A stretch of 64,000 bases of DNA, from positions 682,001 through 746,000 of the forward strand of contig JBAIAC010000007.1 in NCBI GenBank assembly GCA_037349315.1, written 5' to 3'. Positions within the stretch are counted from its first letter, which is position 1, and each line of letters starts with the position of its first letter. The notes beneath the pieces were generated by a model, which was given only the letters and a program-made list of their open reading frames with translations, was not told the DNA's origin and did not search any database. The stretch is from Chelydra serpentina. Its lineage: Eukaryota > Chordata > Testudines > Chelydridae. The translations under genes and the position numbers were made by a program. Of the stretch, positions 11,948-57,080 are shown piece after piece.

Positions 11948-12370
11948 CCAGCCCCCGGCAGCGTAGCGGGCCCTGACACTAGCCAGGCCCCCACCAGCCG
12001 CCCCTCGGGCCTGGCCGGGCCGCCCCCGGCAGCGTAGCGGGCCCTGACACTAGCCAGGCCCCCGCCAGCCGCCCCTCGGGCCGGGCCGGGCCGCCCCCGG
12101 CAGCGGGCCCGGGCCGCCCCCGGCAGCGGGCCCTGACACTAGCCAGGCCCCCGCCAGCCGCCCCTCGGGCCGGGCCGCCCCCGGCAGCGGGCCCTGACAC
12201 TAACCAGGCCCCCGCCAGCCGCCCCTCGGGCCTGGCCGGCCGCCCCCGGCAGCGGGCCCTGACACTAGCCAGGCCCCCGCCAGCCGCCCCTCGGGCCTGG
12301 CCGGCCGCCCCCGGCAGCGGGCCCTGACACTAGCCAGGCCCCCGCCAGCCGCCCCTCGGGCCTGGCCGGG
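11948..12370. repeat. GC-rich minisatellite (about 60-90-bp unit, six units)
   Basis: Each unit contains CCCTGACACTAGCCAGGCCC followed by CCAGCCGCCCCTCGGGCC and CCCCCGGCAGCG. The CCCTGACACTA anchors fall near 11970, 12041, 12131, 12191, 12258 and 12322. The duplicate copy (63297-63655) has five, mostly longer units. It lies between the divergent start sites, so its length could affect promoter spacing. Confidence 0.9.
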
Positions 12371-12536
12371 CTGCCTGGCTCCTGCCAGTCTCTACACCAG
12401 GCCTCGAAGCCTCCAGGCACCCAGCGGGTTCTGGGTATGACAGGGGCGGGTGGCCCGGGCTCTGGGGCCTGTGAGGTGCAGGAGGTCAGACCGGAGGAGC
12501 AGGGTGGCCGCTTCAGACCATAAACGTGTCTATCCC

Positions 12537-13192
12537 CAGGGGCGGCCAACCTGAGCCCAGGGGCAGCTCTGTGTTTTGTGCCGCCCCAAGCGGGGCAGTC
12601 AGGCAGCCGGCGGCGGCGTTCCTGCAGGCGTGCCCGCCGCTGAATCCGCGGGACCGGTGGACCTCCCGCAGAAACGCCGCCGAAGGCTGCCTGACTGCCG
12701 CCCTCCCAGCTGCCGGCCGGCCGCCCCCCTGCGGCTTGCTGTCCCAGGCATGCGCTTGCTGTGCTGGTACCTGGAGCCGGCCCTGACTGAGCTGGAGAAG
12801 GAGCCAGCATTTACCAAATGTACATTGCCAAAGAGCCACAATAACATGTCAGCAGCCCCCCAATAGCTCCCCTCATCCCCGCTCCCAGCGCCTCCCGCCC
12901 ACTGGCTGCCCCGCCGATCCAATCAGCGCCTCCCTCTCAGCTGTTTTGTAGCGTGCAGGAGGCTCTGGAGGGGGAGCAGCGAGGGCACGGCCGGCCGGCT
13001 CAGAGGAGGGAGTGGGAAGGGGGCAGGGCCTGTGGCAGAGCCCCGGGTTGAGCAGTGAGCTCCCCCTTTCCTGGCACATTGGAAAGTTGGTGCCTGTAGC
13101 TCCAGCCCCGGAGTCGGTGCCTATATAAAGAGCCGCATATTAACTTCTGAAGAGCCACATGTGGCTCCGGAGCCAAAGGTTGGCCACCCCTG
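12537..13192. mobile_element. hAT non-autonomous element upstream of DMAC2L
   Basis: Left end CAGGGGCGGCCAACCTGAGCC pairs with right end GGCTCCGGAGCCAAAGGTTG, then GCCACCCCTG. TCTATCC is repeated at both flanks, with one base off in the eighth position. The interior contains paired CGGCGGCGTT / AACGCCGCCG arms. Copy 2 of the duplication also carries the element, cut off by the window end. Confidence 0.8.
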
Positions 13193-13661
13193 CTCTATCC
13201 CGCTGTCTGCTGCGGGATCCCTAGAGGATAGGATTCGGCTAGAGCTCCGATTTAGGAGACTTCTCCAACCTGCACCAGCCCTTCTTAGTGGTGTGGTCTG
13301 ACTAAATCAGATCAACAGCAGGCGGTGTAGCTGTGAATATAAACTACTTCGCATTTATTTACGTTTGAGTGCAGATCCCCTCTGTTTAAAATTTGAAAAC
13401 AAAACTGTTTGATTCCAAGTTGCAGATTTAACGATGGCATTTCTTTCTTCGCACTTCAGCATTTTTCAGGGTGCCAGTCAATTGGATGCTTCTGGATGCT
13501 TATCTGTAATCGCTAAAAAGTTAAAAATATCCTCCAATTAAGTGACATAGTGTTATTTAAACAAAACAAAATACCTGTAATATATGGTTTTTTGTATGTG
13601 ACTAGTGGCAAGAGGACAGAGGCACCAAACTGACATTTCAGTAAACCTCTCTTTCAGTTCT

Positions 13662-13768
13662 ATGATGCTGTTGGGAAAGTTCATACAACCAGTGCACAGC
13701 TTAAAGAAACTATCAACCCCAGGTGCATGCAGGCATTTCTGGGGATGGCTGAATGCAGTTTTTAACAA
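13662..13768 (+). CDS. DMAC2L: DMAC2L coding exon 1
   Basis: The exon begins at 13658 after CTTTCAG; tandem ATG ATG at 13662 and 13665. It encodes a basic leader (LGKFIQPVHSLKK) then HFWGWLNAVFN. The donor is AA|GTAAGA, leaving two bases of a lysine codon. I chose the first ATG because the human isoform also reads MM at this point. Confidence 0.92.
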
Positions 13769-16700
13769 GTAAGAAAAACAGATGTATTTAATAGTTCATG
13801 TGCTAATTAAAAGATCTGATGCACATCACTATGTAGCGTGGTTAGTCAGTTAATGCATAAGCAACAGTAGCCAGTTACAAGTCACAGAAGAACAGGAGAG
13901 AGCTTTTTCTGTTAAAAGTGTTTTTTCTTTTTGAATAGTATGCTGTTGTCAGACAGTGGTTGTTTCTTACATTTTCCAGTAACAAAATCACTGATTTACA
14001 AAGGAAAGTATGTGCTTTAATCAGTATGTTGTAGGGTCATTTTATTTACCTTGGTTGAGACTAGTTAGTATTTAAATTCTAGCCTCCTAAATCCCCATCT
14101 TCCTTGGGCCTTGATGCCGTTAGCATTTAAATTCTGGCTCTAGCATTCTACATTTCCTTTATGTATTCAGAAGGCGCTCTAAAGAATTTTCTTTCTTAAT
14201 GTAATTTAGTTGCACTAACAGGTTTTTTGTTTTAAAAAAGTTAACATTTAAATATTTCTCTACCAATAACAAATGTCAGACATTCATAGTCTGCATTCAG
14301 TCGTCTTCAGCATTCTCCACCAAGTCCTAAGAAGCATCTTCATAGAATAGGTCCTAGGATTTTAACTAATTCCTGGGGCGTGTCCCTTTGTAGTACTAGT
14401 GATCTGATGTTGTCATCACCAACAAAGCCCAGAAAAAGATCATCCTCGTTGACATCACAGTCTCCTTTGAGAACAGGACACCGGCCTTTCGCGAAGCCCG
14501 AGCTCGTAAGCTGGAAAAGTACGCCCCCCGGCCAACACTCTGAGAGCGAAGGGCTACGAGGTGAAGATGGACGCCCTGATTGTTGGAGCCCTGGGCGCCT
14601 GGGACCCCTGCAACGAGCGTGTGCTGCGGACCTGTGGGATCGGTCGACGCTATGCACGGCTCATGCGTTGCCTCATGGTCTCAGACACCATCCGATGGTC
14701 CAGGGACATCTACACCGAACATGTCACCGGCCACCGACAGTACCAGGAAGTGTGAGCCGGAGCGACATCGTGCTTCGACTACGAGAAAGGGACCAAGAGA
14801 CTTTGTCCGTTGGACCATATGAACTGGAACCATAAACTCAACTGAACGTTAAATCTCATCAAGTGAGGGTCAATCCATCCTCATCATTGTATCCACTCAT
14901 ACTCCACACCTGAACATAGCCATTATATGAACAACATACCCTCATATCTCAATGTCTGTACTTTGACCCGTCAACCTTTTACCCCCAATCAGGGATATTG
15001 CAGATTATGTATTCCTTACACCACCCAATCTTAAACCGAACTTTGCACCCTTTGATAATCTGTACCTTATTCCCTGATAACCAGAAACTTCTATACTTAA
15101 ACTCTGTACCGTTCACTTTTTAAAAAAAACAACACATCTTCTTACTAAACCTTGAGGAAAGAGATGTCAGGAATGACAGAGATTGCTATATATATGATGG
15201 AATCAAAACTGATTCAGGAGGCAAAATCCCAAATACTGTTGTAAAGCCTGATCCTGGGCAGATGCTGGATATCTCCTGCATACAGATTTCTCTGCCTGTT
15301 TCATGCTTTTGCAATACTTGTGTAGCATTTTCATGCCTACCAAGTAGCTTTGAATTAATAAGGTAGGGCAAAGTGAGCTTAATGAGTGCATGGGGTTGGC
15401 AGAGGTAGAATGCTGAGCACAGACAGGAGAGGATTAGTTAGAGAGAAATACAAGTGACAAATCAGCTAGCAATATTTTTCTTCATTACATTACCAACATT
15501 TAATTTTCATTTAAAATATAAATTAACACAGGTTACCAGATTAAAAAAAAAAAAAATAGTGCATACTTAATAAATTGGTGTAAACCACTGCCCTGGGGCT
15601 CAATCCTATCTTTCTCTTTTCCTTTCATCATACACTTAAAAATATTTATTGTGCAGTAATAGGGCTGCAAATGTGATAAATCTGTATGTTGGTATAGGAA
15701 GATCTAAATGTTTCTTCTATGTTGACAGGGTAGACTATGAACGGATACAGGCTGTTGGCCCTGATAGAGCAGCTTCTGAATGGCTTCTGCGGTGTGGGGC
15801 ACTGGTTCGTTTCCAAGGCTATGATAAATGGCAGCAGGACTACAATGGTCTCCCAACAGGGCCTTTAGGAAAATACCAGATACAAGCAATCGACGCCACA
15901 GAGTCCTGCATCATGCACAGAGGATTTGATTATTTGGGTAACCAAGACGCAGCTTTGCAAATTAGATATTGTCCTTAAAATTCATCCATTTGCATCAAAG
16001 ACTGAGCAGTTGTGTCTTTTTTTTGTTTGTTTCTTTGTGACTCAGAGAAGGCTTGATTTTTAAAAGATAAATGTTTGTGTTTTAATTGAGAAATATCAGA
16101 TTGTACCTCCGTTTTTGCTGGAGGTCTCCTTTTAGGATATAGATGGATTGAAGCCATTACTTGAAGAGGGAAGAGCATTAAACAATTGTAACAAAGATTT
16201 ATGAGTTAAATAAGCTTATAGTTCAATATGCATTAATGCAAACCAGGGTTTTAAATGTTCTGAATAAAAAAGACTTACACTAAATCATGTCAATTTTTGG
16301 TATTTGTGAAGCCATAGTCTTTTCCAGGAAAAGCCAGATAAACAAGCTCTGAATTTCTAATTTAGAAGCAGAATTTTTAAAAAGCTGTTTCCTTTCAGTC
16401 GTCCTTTACACAAAGAACAAAAATGGGACACACGCTCTTTTTTTTTTTCCCTTTGCGAGTCATCTTAAATTTCTTGCATAATTTTATTGTTAGTTCAGCA
16501 CTTATCAGTCTTGCTGGGCGTGCTGATTTTCTGTCATTTGCCTACTTCCATATGAAAGCCCTTAGAACCCTAGTCGTGCTTTTGCGATTGTGAAGCCAAC
16601 AATGGGATTGCTGCAGAGTAGAGTACAATAATTCAAGATGGCTCTTCCCTATGCAGGCATCTGTTGCCACCAGTTTATGGAAGCATGAGAATAAGAACTG

Positions 16701-18426
16701 CAAACCCGTTGGCGGCACCTCATACCAGTTTGCTCCTTATATTATGATTTTTCTCTTTTCCAGATGGTCTCAAACACGTTGAGGAAATTAAGCTGAGCAA
16801 CTGTATTTATATCGAGGATGAATGTCTGCAGAGGATCAGTGAGACTGAGAGTTTACAGAAAAGTCTCCTGCGACTGATGATAATTTCCTGTGGGAATGTG
16901 TCAGATAAAGGCATCATAGCACTCCACAAACTAACGTGAGCCATTGAGGAAATGTCTGTAGAACATGACCTTTCTAGCTGTTGCTCTATTTGTATGTTTA
17001 GAATAGCATTGAATCACTGAAATTCATTTTTTGTTTACATTAGATTTCAATAGTCTGACATACAATGAAAGCAAAAACGGTGTGCGCTGTTCTGAGAAAT
17101 CAGTTTTAGTAGTTTGAATTAACACACAAAAATCTAACAAACCCATTAACCTAACAACAATTCAGTAAGTAGACCTGTAGGCTATAGCGCTGAAAGTAGG
17201 AAGCCTAAGAGTATATGAATCCACCGCTGAGTCATGTCCTCGTAGTTAACCTTTTCTCATGTCCCCATTTGTAGGTGAGATTCAGAAATGTTGGTTGCTC
17301 AACTGATTACAGCAGATCATGCTGTCCCCTGTGCTGAAGCATTGTCTCTGCAAGTGCAGTGGATTAGTACATTTACCTGTCACCTTTGGACTACTATGTT
17401 AGGGTATGTCTACACTACACTGCAAAATTGCAGTGTAGATGCTTGGACTGTAGCTCTTACTGTGAGACCCAGTGAGTGGGGAGGGTCCCAGAGCCAGGGC
17501 TCCAGCGCCAGTGTCTACACTGCAATTTTATAGCCGGAGCTCCGTGAGCCTGAGTCAGCTGACCCGGGCCAGCCATGGATCTTTTATTGCAGTGTAGACA
17601 TACCCCGGGAGTCTTGCTTAGGAACTAAACCCACTTTCACCTTGCTTTCTGCCATTGAGCATCCCATCCCTTTCTCCTCAATGTAAAACAAAACAAACCA
17701 TCAACCCTGGCATTTACAATACACTGCACCTCCTATTATCTTTGTTTGCTTTAACCACTTTCCTTTAGCTGTGTCTGATGTAGCTCCCAAGGTCTTTGGG
17801 ATAGAGGCCTTGTTTGTTTTTTAATCCCTGCATAGGAAGCAGTGTGCCAGTGAAGCCCCTATTCAACAGAGCACTTCAACAGCACTAGACTCTCTTTATT
17901 ATACAGGAGTATAAACATTGACAAACTCCTTGCTAATGGTGAAAAGGAACTAGTTTGGCTTTCACGGCCTTAGTAAGTTACTAGGAGGACTTCTGATAGT
18001 AATAAAAAGTCATGTAAAAAGAGCAGGATGGTATGTGGGGCAGGGATCTTGTCTTCATTTTTGTCAGCAAAGCACCTTGCACACTTTAAGAAATGAATCA
18101 ATGGAAGCTTGTAGCTACTAAGCACCTCTGAAAACTTTAGGCAACCAATTTTGAAAATATTGTCTCCCTATTAAAAATTCTTTGAAACACCTACAGCCCC
18201 CAGAGTCTCATCATATGTATAATTAATTTAAGTGTGAAAATATCTGTGCTTTTGAAATTGATCATGCTGTCTTGTAAAGTAGCCACTGACTGACTTTTTA
18301 TATATTTATAGGAACCTTGAATATTTATTTCTGAGTGACCTTCCTGGGATAAGAGAAAAAGAAACTACTGTTGAGATCCTTAAGAAATCAATGCCATCAC
18401 TGGAGCTGGAATTAGATTTAGATTAA
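13662..18426 (+). CDS. DMAC2L: DMAC2L (ATP5S), mitochondrial ATP synthase coupling factor B-like LRR protein (gene level)
   Basis: Four coding exons (13662-13768, 15729-15937, 16764-16935, 18312-18426) total 603 nt and give 200 aa, the family's usual length. The product is a small mitochondrial leucine-rich-repeat protein, known as ATP synthase coupling factor B / subunit s, on the matrix side of the inner membrane. Visible blocks are a basic presequence, HFWGWLNAVFNK, VGPDRAASEWLLRCGA, LPTGPL, IQAIDATESCIM, ISCGNVSDKGIIAL and LFLSDLPGIREKE. All junctions are GT-AG with phases 2, 1, 2. It is head to head with L2HGDH and tail to tail with CDKL1. The poly(A) site is not clear; AATAAA occurs near 20126 and 20314, in sequence that looks repeat-derived. 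Confidence 0.95.
13769..15728. other. DMAC2L intron 1 (coding)
   Basis: Holds a 5'-truncated R2-like LINE at about 14400-15130. Other parts (13770-14340, 15150-15728) are AT-rich with no recognised feature. Confidence 0.7.
14400..15130 (+). mobile_element. R2-clade-like LINE, 5'-truncated (C-terminal endonuclease plus 3' UTR)
   Basis: Conceptual protein fragments on the plus strand: SDVVITNKAQKKIILVDITV, FENRTPAFREARARKLEKYAP, then after a frameshift near 14526 GYEVKMDALIVGALGAWDPC and SDTIRWSRDIYTEHVTGHRQ, stopping at TGA (14753-14755). The two acidic positions (SDVV and VDITV) fit the restriction-like endonuclease of R2-type LINEs, with Ser in place of the usual Pro before the first Asp. 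An AT-rich 3' UTR follows and ends near an A-run at about 15122. Dead copy: truncated and frameshifted. The insertion is not at a 28S rDNA R2 site. Confidence 0.7.
15729..15937 (+). CDS. DMAC2L: DMAC2L coding exon 2
   Basis: 209 nt between TTGACAG|G and TTGG|GTAACC. Reads VDYERIQAVGPDRAASEWLL onward to CIMHRGFDYL (aa 37-105). Nearly every position agrees with the mammalian protein. Confidence 0.95.
15938..16763. other. DMAC2L intron 2
   Basis: 826 bp of AT-rich intron without any recognised repeat or gene. It ends in the polypyrimidine acceptor TTTTCTCTTTTCCAG. Confidence 0.8.
16764..16935 (+). CDS. DMAC2L: DMAC2L coding exon 3 (leucine-rich repeats)
   Basis: 172 nt. Encodes GLKHVEEIKLSNCIYIEDEC and continues to IISCGNVSDKGIIALHKL (aa 107-162), the leucine-rich-repeat core. 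The donor is AC|GTGAGC. Confidence 0.95.
16936..18311. other. DMAC2L intron 3
   Basis: Carries one hAT-type MITE (17402-17606) and otherwise plain AT-rich intron. No other feature recognised. Confidence 0.75.
17402..17606. mobile_element. hAT-type MITE with GGGTATGTCTACACTAC ends
   Basis: GGGTATGTCTACACTAC at the left is mirrored by AGTGTAGACATACCC at the right. It is a short self-complementary element with GCAGTGTAGA inner repeats. No clear target duplication. Similar termini occur at 4793-5085 and 34815-35106. Confidence 0.75.
18312..18426 (+). CDS. DMAC2L: DMAC2L coding exon 4 and stop
   Basis: Begins after TTTATAG; the split Thr codon is followed by NLEYLFLSDLPGIREKE and it ends SLELELDLD-stop (TAA 18424-18426). 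The acidic tail replaces the KLQLK-like tail of the human protein. Confidence 0.95.
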
Positions 18427-20873
18427 AGGCATCTTTACATAATTCTGAGGTGTCTTATTTCATAATATTCAGTATCATTGAACTGTGTGGGTTATACAGT
18501 TGTCACTATGCTTGTATTTCCTCATGGAAGAAGATCTCTCATCCATGGCTTTGAAGCTATTATAAAAAAAAATCAATCTCAATGAAATGTAGTTGAACTT
18601 AATTTGTACTTTCACTTAACTACAGCGAATGCAATTCTGTAAATGGTTGTACGTTTTGGAGTGGATGTAAGAAAAAGAATTCTGTCTACTAGCAGGGGAA
18701 ATAAGCAAAAACCAAATACTCTTCCTTGCACAGATGTATAGAATTACAATGACTGTTTTAAAATGTGCCTCCGTCTACCAGATGAGTATGGAAAAGATAT
18801 TGAGTATGGCTGAAGAACTAGACAGTATACAGTTGTCCTGAACATTTGTCAAGTTTCACCTGTTGCCTAAAGGAGAGCAGTGCACAGTCTGTTTGGGAAT
18901 GTTACCAAATGTGTATGGTGACGTTTTACTAAACACTCTTGAAAACCAATTTAAGTCAAATCCAAATGGAAAGAAATTAGGGGTAGTTTTTTCAAAGACA
19001 GGCTCTATAACTTTTCCAAGGGACTGCAGCTGGTAGCCTGAACACTTTTCTCCTGTGAAGAAGCAGATTTTCTGGTGGATGGCCTTGCACAGACTATTGC
19101 TTTAAACCACTTTGGGCTAAATTGGGCCCTGTACCTACCACCGAACAGGTTTGGGTGCACTTCATGAAATGACTTAATAACAAATATTTTATACTTCTGC
19201 CATGTTGAGAGAGGTGGTCTATCTTCAGAAGGGTTATAGTGCTTTTATGAACCCCCTCCAGGCTTCTGTGGATAGGGCAAAGAGTGGCTTGCAGGGAATT
19301 GCCAGGACAAGGAAGCAAGGTTCTTGCTAACTCCACAGTTGTGTGTTGAGAGTTCCCAGAAGGGGAGAGTGAAAACCTCTATTCAATCTTCTTCCTAGCA
19401 GCCCTGAATGTTTCTTTTTCTCTCTTCCACTCTGGGAGTCTTTTCTGGATTGTAGCTGTTGGTCTGTCTCTCTCCTTTAAATCCTTTCTGCCCCAAATGT
19501 AACGCAGAGCAGAATGGAGAACATCCCTTGTTTGTCCCATTTGAACAACCTGTCCATTCTGAAAGACTCACTGACCTGTATCTTGGAGGGTATATGCTCA
19601 GCAATTTGGGGACAGTACAGCTGAGCTGATATTTATTTTAGGATAAATGTGAAATGAAAGAATTAAAGTTAGCTTAAAGAACAGCCCTGACTGGTAAGTA
19701 GAAGGAAGACCTTGGAAATTATGAATTATAAGGCTAGAAGGAATGAAGTAGGGAGGATGTCTGGTTCAAAGAATAACTAAAACATAAGGAAAGGTTTCTA
19801 AAAAGGGCCTCTGACCAACAGGGATGACTGCAGATGGTTTTAAATAAGACAGACAATCTGTCTTAAAATGAGCCAGCATGGCCCTTCCCGCCCCACATAC
19901 CAGTGTCATCTCAAAAATGAGGGCGTGTGTGAACCCAGATACAAAAAGAAAAACTGTTGGTCAGCAAGGAGGAGGGGCAGAGAGGGAGGAAAGGCCTTGG
20001 GGAGAAAGAGGTTGTAAGTCTTATCTGTATTAAGGTTGGACTTAAGGGTGAATTGTCTCAAATTGGTTTTTAGCTAAAGTCAGTACTTGGTCATGACATC
20101 ACTTGTTTGTTAAAGCGCATAAAAAATAAACTCTGAAAAGGTTCATTGGCTGACCACGCTGGAGCTAACCAAAATGGGTCTAAGCAGCCTGGGGTTTAGC
20201 CCATTTGTAAGTATCCTGATCAAATGATAAGTGGTGTTACTGTCTGGATATAGTACATTGCTTATTATTTAGGCATGTTTAGAGCAATTGTATAAATACC
20301 ATTTGGCCTTTGGATTGAATAAAGGAATGAATGGTTAAATTAGTGGTGTGGTGATACTCTGCATAAATAATAATTCCAACACTGGGTGTCTCGATTAGTG
20401 AACTCTGCTACTCAACTGGAAGGCTCTTCAGGGTGAAATATGGCCACAGAGGAGTGCTGAGTGGGAAGGGGAATCTTTGAGGAAAAAATATAATCAGTGT
20501 AATTTTTTTAAACAGGCTATCACATATCCCCCTACAGCTGCTTCTCTTACAGAATCCAAGTGATAGCAGGAGATAGTTTTAGTTTCTGCACTTTAGCTTT
20601 TTCCTTACCAGTGAGTGGGCTGTTCTACTGGAACTGGCCTTGGGATTTAATTAAGTGATGTATAGTGATGAGGGGAAATTAGAGAGACTGTGTTATGGAA
20701 AGCAACTGCCTAAAACACTTACAAGAAGATGCAAGTGTCCCACTAATCTACTGTGAGGTGAGGTGTACCAGCAATTCCACCTACTTACAAGAGCGCTGAT
20801 AAGGGAACCTTAGGACCCATCTAGCATCAGCTATTTGGTTTCAGCAGCGGACCTAGTTTCTGATCTTACATAC

Positions 20874-21569
20874 TGTGACAAAGCTCTGTCCTTGTCCCAG
20901 TGGGTCCCGCACTTACTGGCAGATTTCACTAGCCTCAGAGGCTCACTGTGACCCTCCATGTAGCCCTTCTCTCTCTAGAGGCAAGGGTCACAGCCTACTG
21001 AGCCATTTTCATCATAAGCCAGCAAGGGAGGTGAGGAGAAGCAACTCTCCCTCGCACAGTCTCTGTTGTCTCCCAGTCTCAGTGATTAATCAGGGAGGGG
21101 AGGGGGGAGCCCAGGCCCACCCTCTACTCCAGGCTCCAGCCCAGGGACCCTAATAGTGGCAGCTATGGTAGCTGACTTTTTGGAAATAGGACATATACAA
21201 TTCCCTGGGACACTTCCCCACGGCAGCCCCCCACTCAATATCTTCTTCACCGTTACCTCAGGGTCTCCTTCTTTGCGCTTAGTTCCTCCAACAGCATAGC
21301 TTCCTCCTACATCTCCTGACACCCACACCTCACTGACTAACTGGGAGGCTTTTAACTAGTTCCAGCCAGCCCTTGATTGGCTTCAGGTGTCCCAATCAAT
21401 TTAGCTATCTCCACTGCTTTCTAGAAGGATCTTAATTGGCCCCAGGCGTCTTGATTAACCTGGAGCAACTGCCATTTGGTTACCATAGTATCAGGGATTT
21501 GTTTAGCCTGGGGCTAACATACCTGTTCCTCATCACTTTACTATAGCCATCTGGCCTTGCCCCGTCACA
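20874..21569. mobile_element. Possible solo LTR or similar element (TGTGAC...GTCACA)
   Basis: Starts TGTGACAAAG and ends CCCGTCACA, with short TG...CA-type inverted ends and dense CT-rich text. No flanking duplication is exact and no internal ORF is recognisable, so the assignment is weak. Confidence 0.35.
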
Positions 21570-22750
21570 CTACATAGATGTAACTATTGACTTTCGTGGA
21601 ATTACTCATACTTCATCAGTACAAATGAGAGCAGAATCTGATTTAGAGATCAGGATGAGGTGGGAGCAGATTATCTCACATCTGCCTTCCATAGAGTGCT
21701 CACATCTTCCTCTGAAGCATCTGACACAAGATTCTGGACTAGATGGACCTCAAGGCTGATCCTGTGGCAACACCTATATTCCTACTGTTCAGAGGGTGGT
21801 CATGGCAGGAACTGTGCTTGGAATATGGAACTCCAGTACAGTCCACAGCATCTGACACTCAGCCTACATGCTACTTAACTATACAGCATAATTGCGCTGT
21901 TCTATCACAAAAATGCAAGGCTGGATGATTTAGTCCTACATAAAACACTGAAATTTAATTTTTCCCCCTCAAAAAGGACTTAACTAAGCAAATACACAGG
22001 AGACAATGCTTGAGATTAAATGATATAAAATGTATTAGTCCACTTATATGAACATTAAAGCATAAAACAAATACGTTAATCTGTCCTCACAAGACTATGT
22101 GTCTGGCTATCTGCCCCACTAAAACAATGTCAAGTTTTTGAACGGCATTATACCTCTGATAGTATTCAAAAGAATAATACTTTTGCTGGACTTCAAACAG
22201 CTGTTAACACTTCTGAGGTTGTACTACTGATATTAATGACATACACCTTAATCAAACATTGACACACAAATAGAAAGGTGACCTACATTAATTTTATTCA
22301 AACCCAATAAAGTATTACATCCTGAGATTACACAAAGACATGAGATTTATCCTAGTGTAGATATTTAGGAGGCCTTCCTGCCCATTCCTGTCTAGTATTA
22401 TAAACCACAGGTGAGCGGTTTCTGGTATTGACCAAATAACAAGTGAAATCCCTTGGTAATGCCAGAAAGAGAAAGGCAGGGGAAACCTAAAAACATATTC
22501 TAAAGCAACAGCAAGGTTTTACTCAAAGAGTGTGTATCTATTTTATTGTCCCCATCATCAGTGACAATGCTGTAGTCCGTTGGGCATTCCCTTATGTTTA
22601 CCGTAGGCTTTTCTAATCTTCCTAACACCTTATTTGCACTTACAAATATATTTGACCATGTTCGGCCCATTGAGCGAATGCTGCAATTAGCTGCACAGTC
22701 TCCAGTCCTACGCTCACAAACTCACACAAGTAACTTTACTCACATCCTGA

Positions 22751-22937
22751 CAGGTCTCAGAGTAGCCGCCGTGTTAGTCTGTGTCAGCAAAAAGAACAGG
22801 AGTACTTGTGGCACCTTAGAGACTAACAAATGTATTTCAGCATAAGCTTTCGTGGGCGACAGTCTGCTTCGTCGAAAGCTTATGCTGAAATACATTTGTT
22901 AGTCTCTAAGGTGCCACAAGTACTCCTGTTCTTTTTA
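22751..22937 (+). mobile_element. Fold-back retroposon with about 11-bp target duplication
   Basis: A head (GGTCTCAGAGTAGCCGCCGTG) leads into a core (GTACTTGTGGCACCTTAGAG ... GCATAAGCTTTCGTGGGC). The same core then follows in reverse complement up to CAAGTACTCCTGTTC. The direct repeat TTTACTCACAT flanks both sides (about 22737 and 22934). This is the same architecture as 26661-26882. Confidence 0.75.
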
Positions 22938-23460
22938 CTCACATAGGAAGTCCCACTGTTGGGCCTACTCATGTGAATAAAATTATGCGTATGCATAAGT
23001 GTTTCAACTATCTAGTGCTGTGTAATATCTAGTATATTTTTTCATTATTTGTAATGCTTTGAGTTTGACACAATGGGACTTTCTAAAACAAATGTATTTG
23101 GCATGCTTATGACTTTACTGCAAAGTCTTGAATAGAGGCACTCGATGTGGTTATTAAAGTCACATGCTGTAAGCAGTGGTTCTTGGTAACGCTGAACCAC
23201 AATATGATCAGAAAACAAAAACAAAACATTTGTGTTCTCCTTTATACTTAGAATACTGATTAGCATGCAGCTCTGAGCTCTATGCAGGGGTTTCTTTCCA
23301 TTGGTGACCCACCACAAACTAACTTCAGAGATCGCGTATGTGTCTATTGTAAAATGTACATTCATTTCGTTTTTCACCTTAAGTCTTCCTTTTAGCAATA
23401 GTTGAAGGCTTGCACTTTGAATAATAAATAGTTCTCTCTCAGTAGTGACTTGCCATCTTG

Positions 23461-57080
<33,620 letters not shown>

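Larger units (their letters stand above)
11270..12720. promoter_or_regulatory. CpG-island bidirectional promoter of L2HGDH and DMAC2L
   Basis: Very GC- and CpG-rich, with no TATA box. It covers L2HGDH exon 1 (minus) and extends towards DMAC2L (plus). The two genes are head to head, so the island is inferred to drive both. The DMAC2L non-coding first exon could not be placed. The island includes a minisatellite at about 11948-12370. Confidence 0.75.
8188..12725. repeat. Duplicated block, copy 1 (L2HGDH exons 1-2 plus bidirectional promoter)
   Basis: Aligns almost base-for-base with 59479-64000 in the same orientation. Differences are a few substitutions, a 12-bp insertion in copy 2 near 60091, simple-repeat length changes and a different minisatellite array. 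Copy 1 is continuous with L2HGDH exons 3-5 on its left and with DMAC2L on its right, so it is the copy in the working gene context. Confidence 0.95.
11700..13657. other. DMAC2L 5' region (non-coding exon not located)
   Basis: Promoter, minisatellite and a hAT element fill 11700-13192. The remaining 13193-13657 is AT-rich intron-like sequence leading to the CTTTCAG acceptor of the first coding exon. A non-coding 5' exon is expected here, but I could not identify a convincing donor. Confidence 0.5.
18427..23460. other. Tail-to-tail interval between DMAC2L and CDKL1 (3' UTRs and repeats)
   Basis: The first part should be DMAC2L 3' UTR and the last part CDKL1 3' UTR (minus). In between are a possible LTR (20874-21569) and a fold-back retroposon (22751-22937). 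Minus-strand AATAAA candidates for CDKL1 lie near 22546 and 22289. No further gene was recognised. Confidence 0.6.

Noticed and set aside
11948..12370. Regularly spaced repeats resembling a CRISPR array
   Set aside because: Units are head-to-tail with no unique spacers and the genome is vertebrate; this is a minisatellite.
12265..12922. Pro/Gly/Ala-rich ORFs on both strands
   Set aside because: Come from the minisatellite and a GC-rich hAT element; no splice or homology support.
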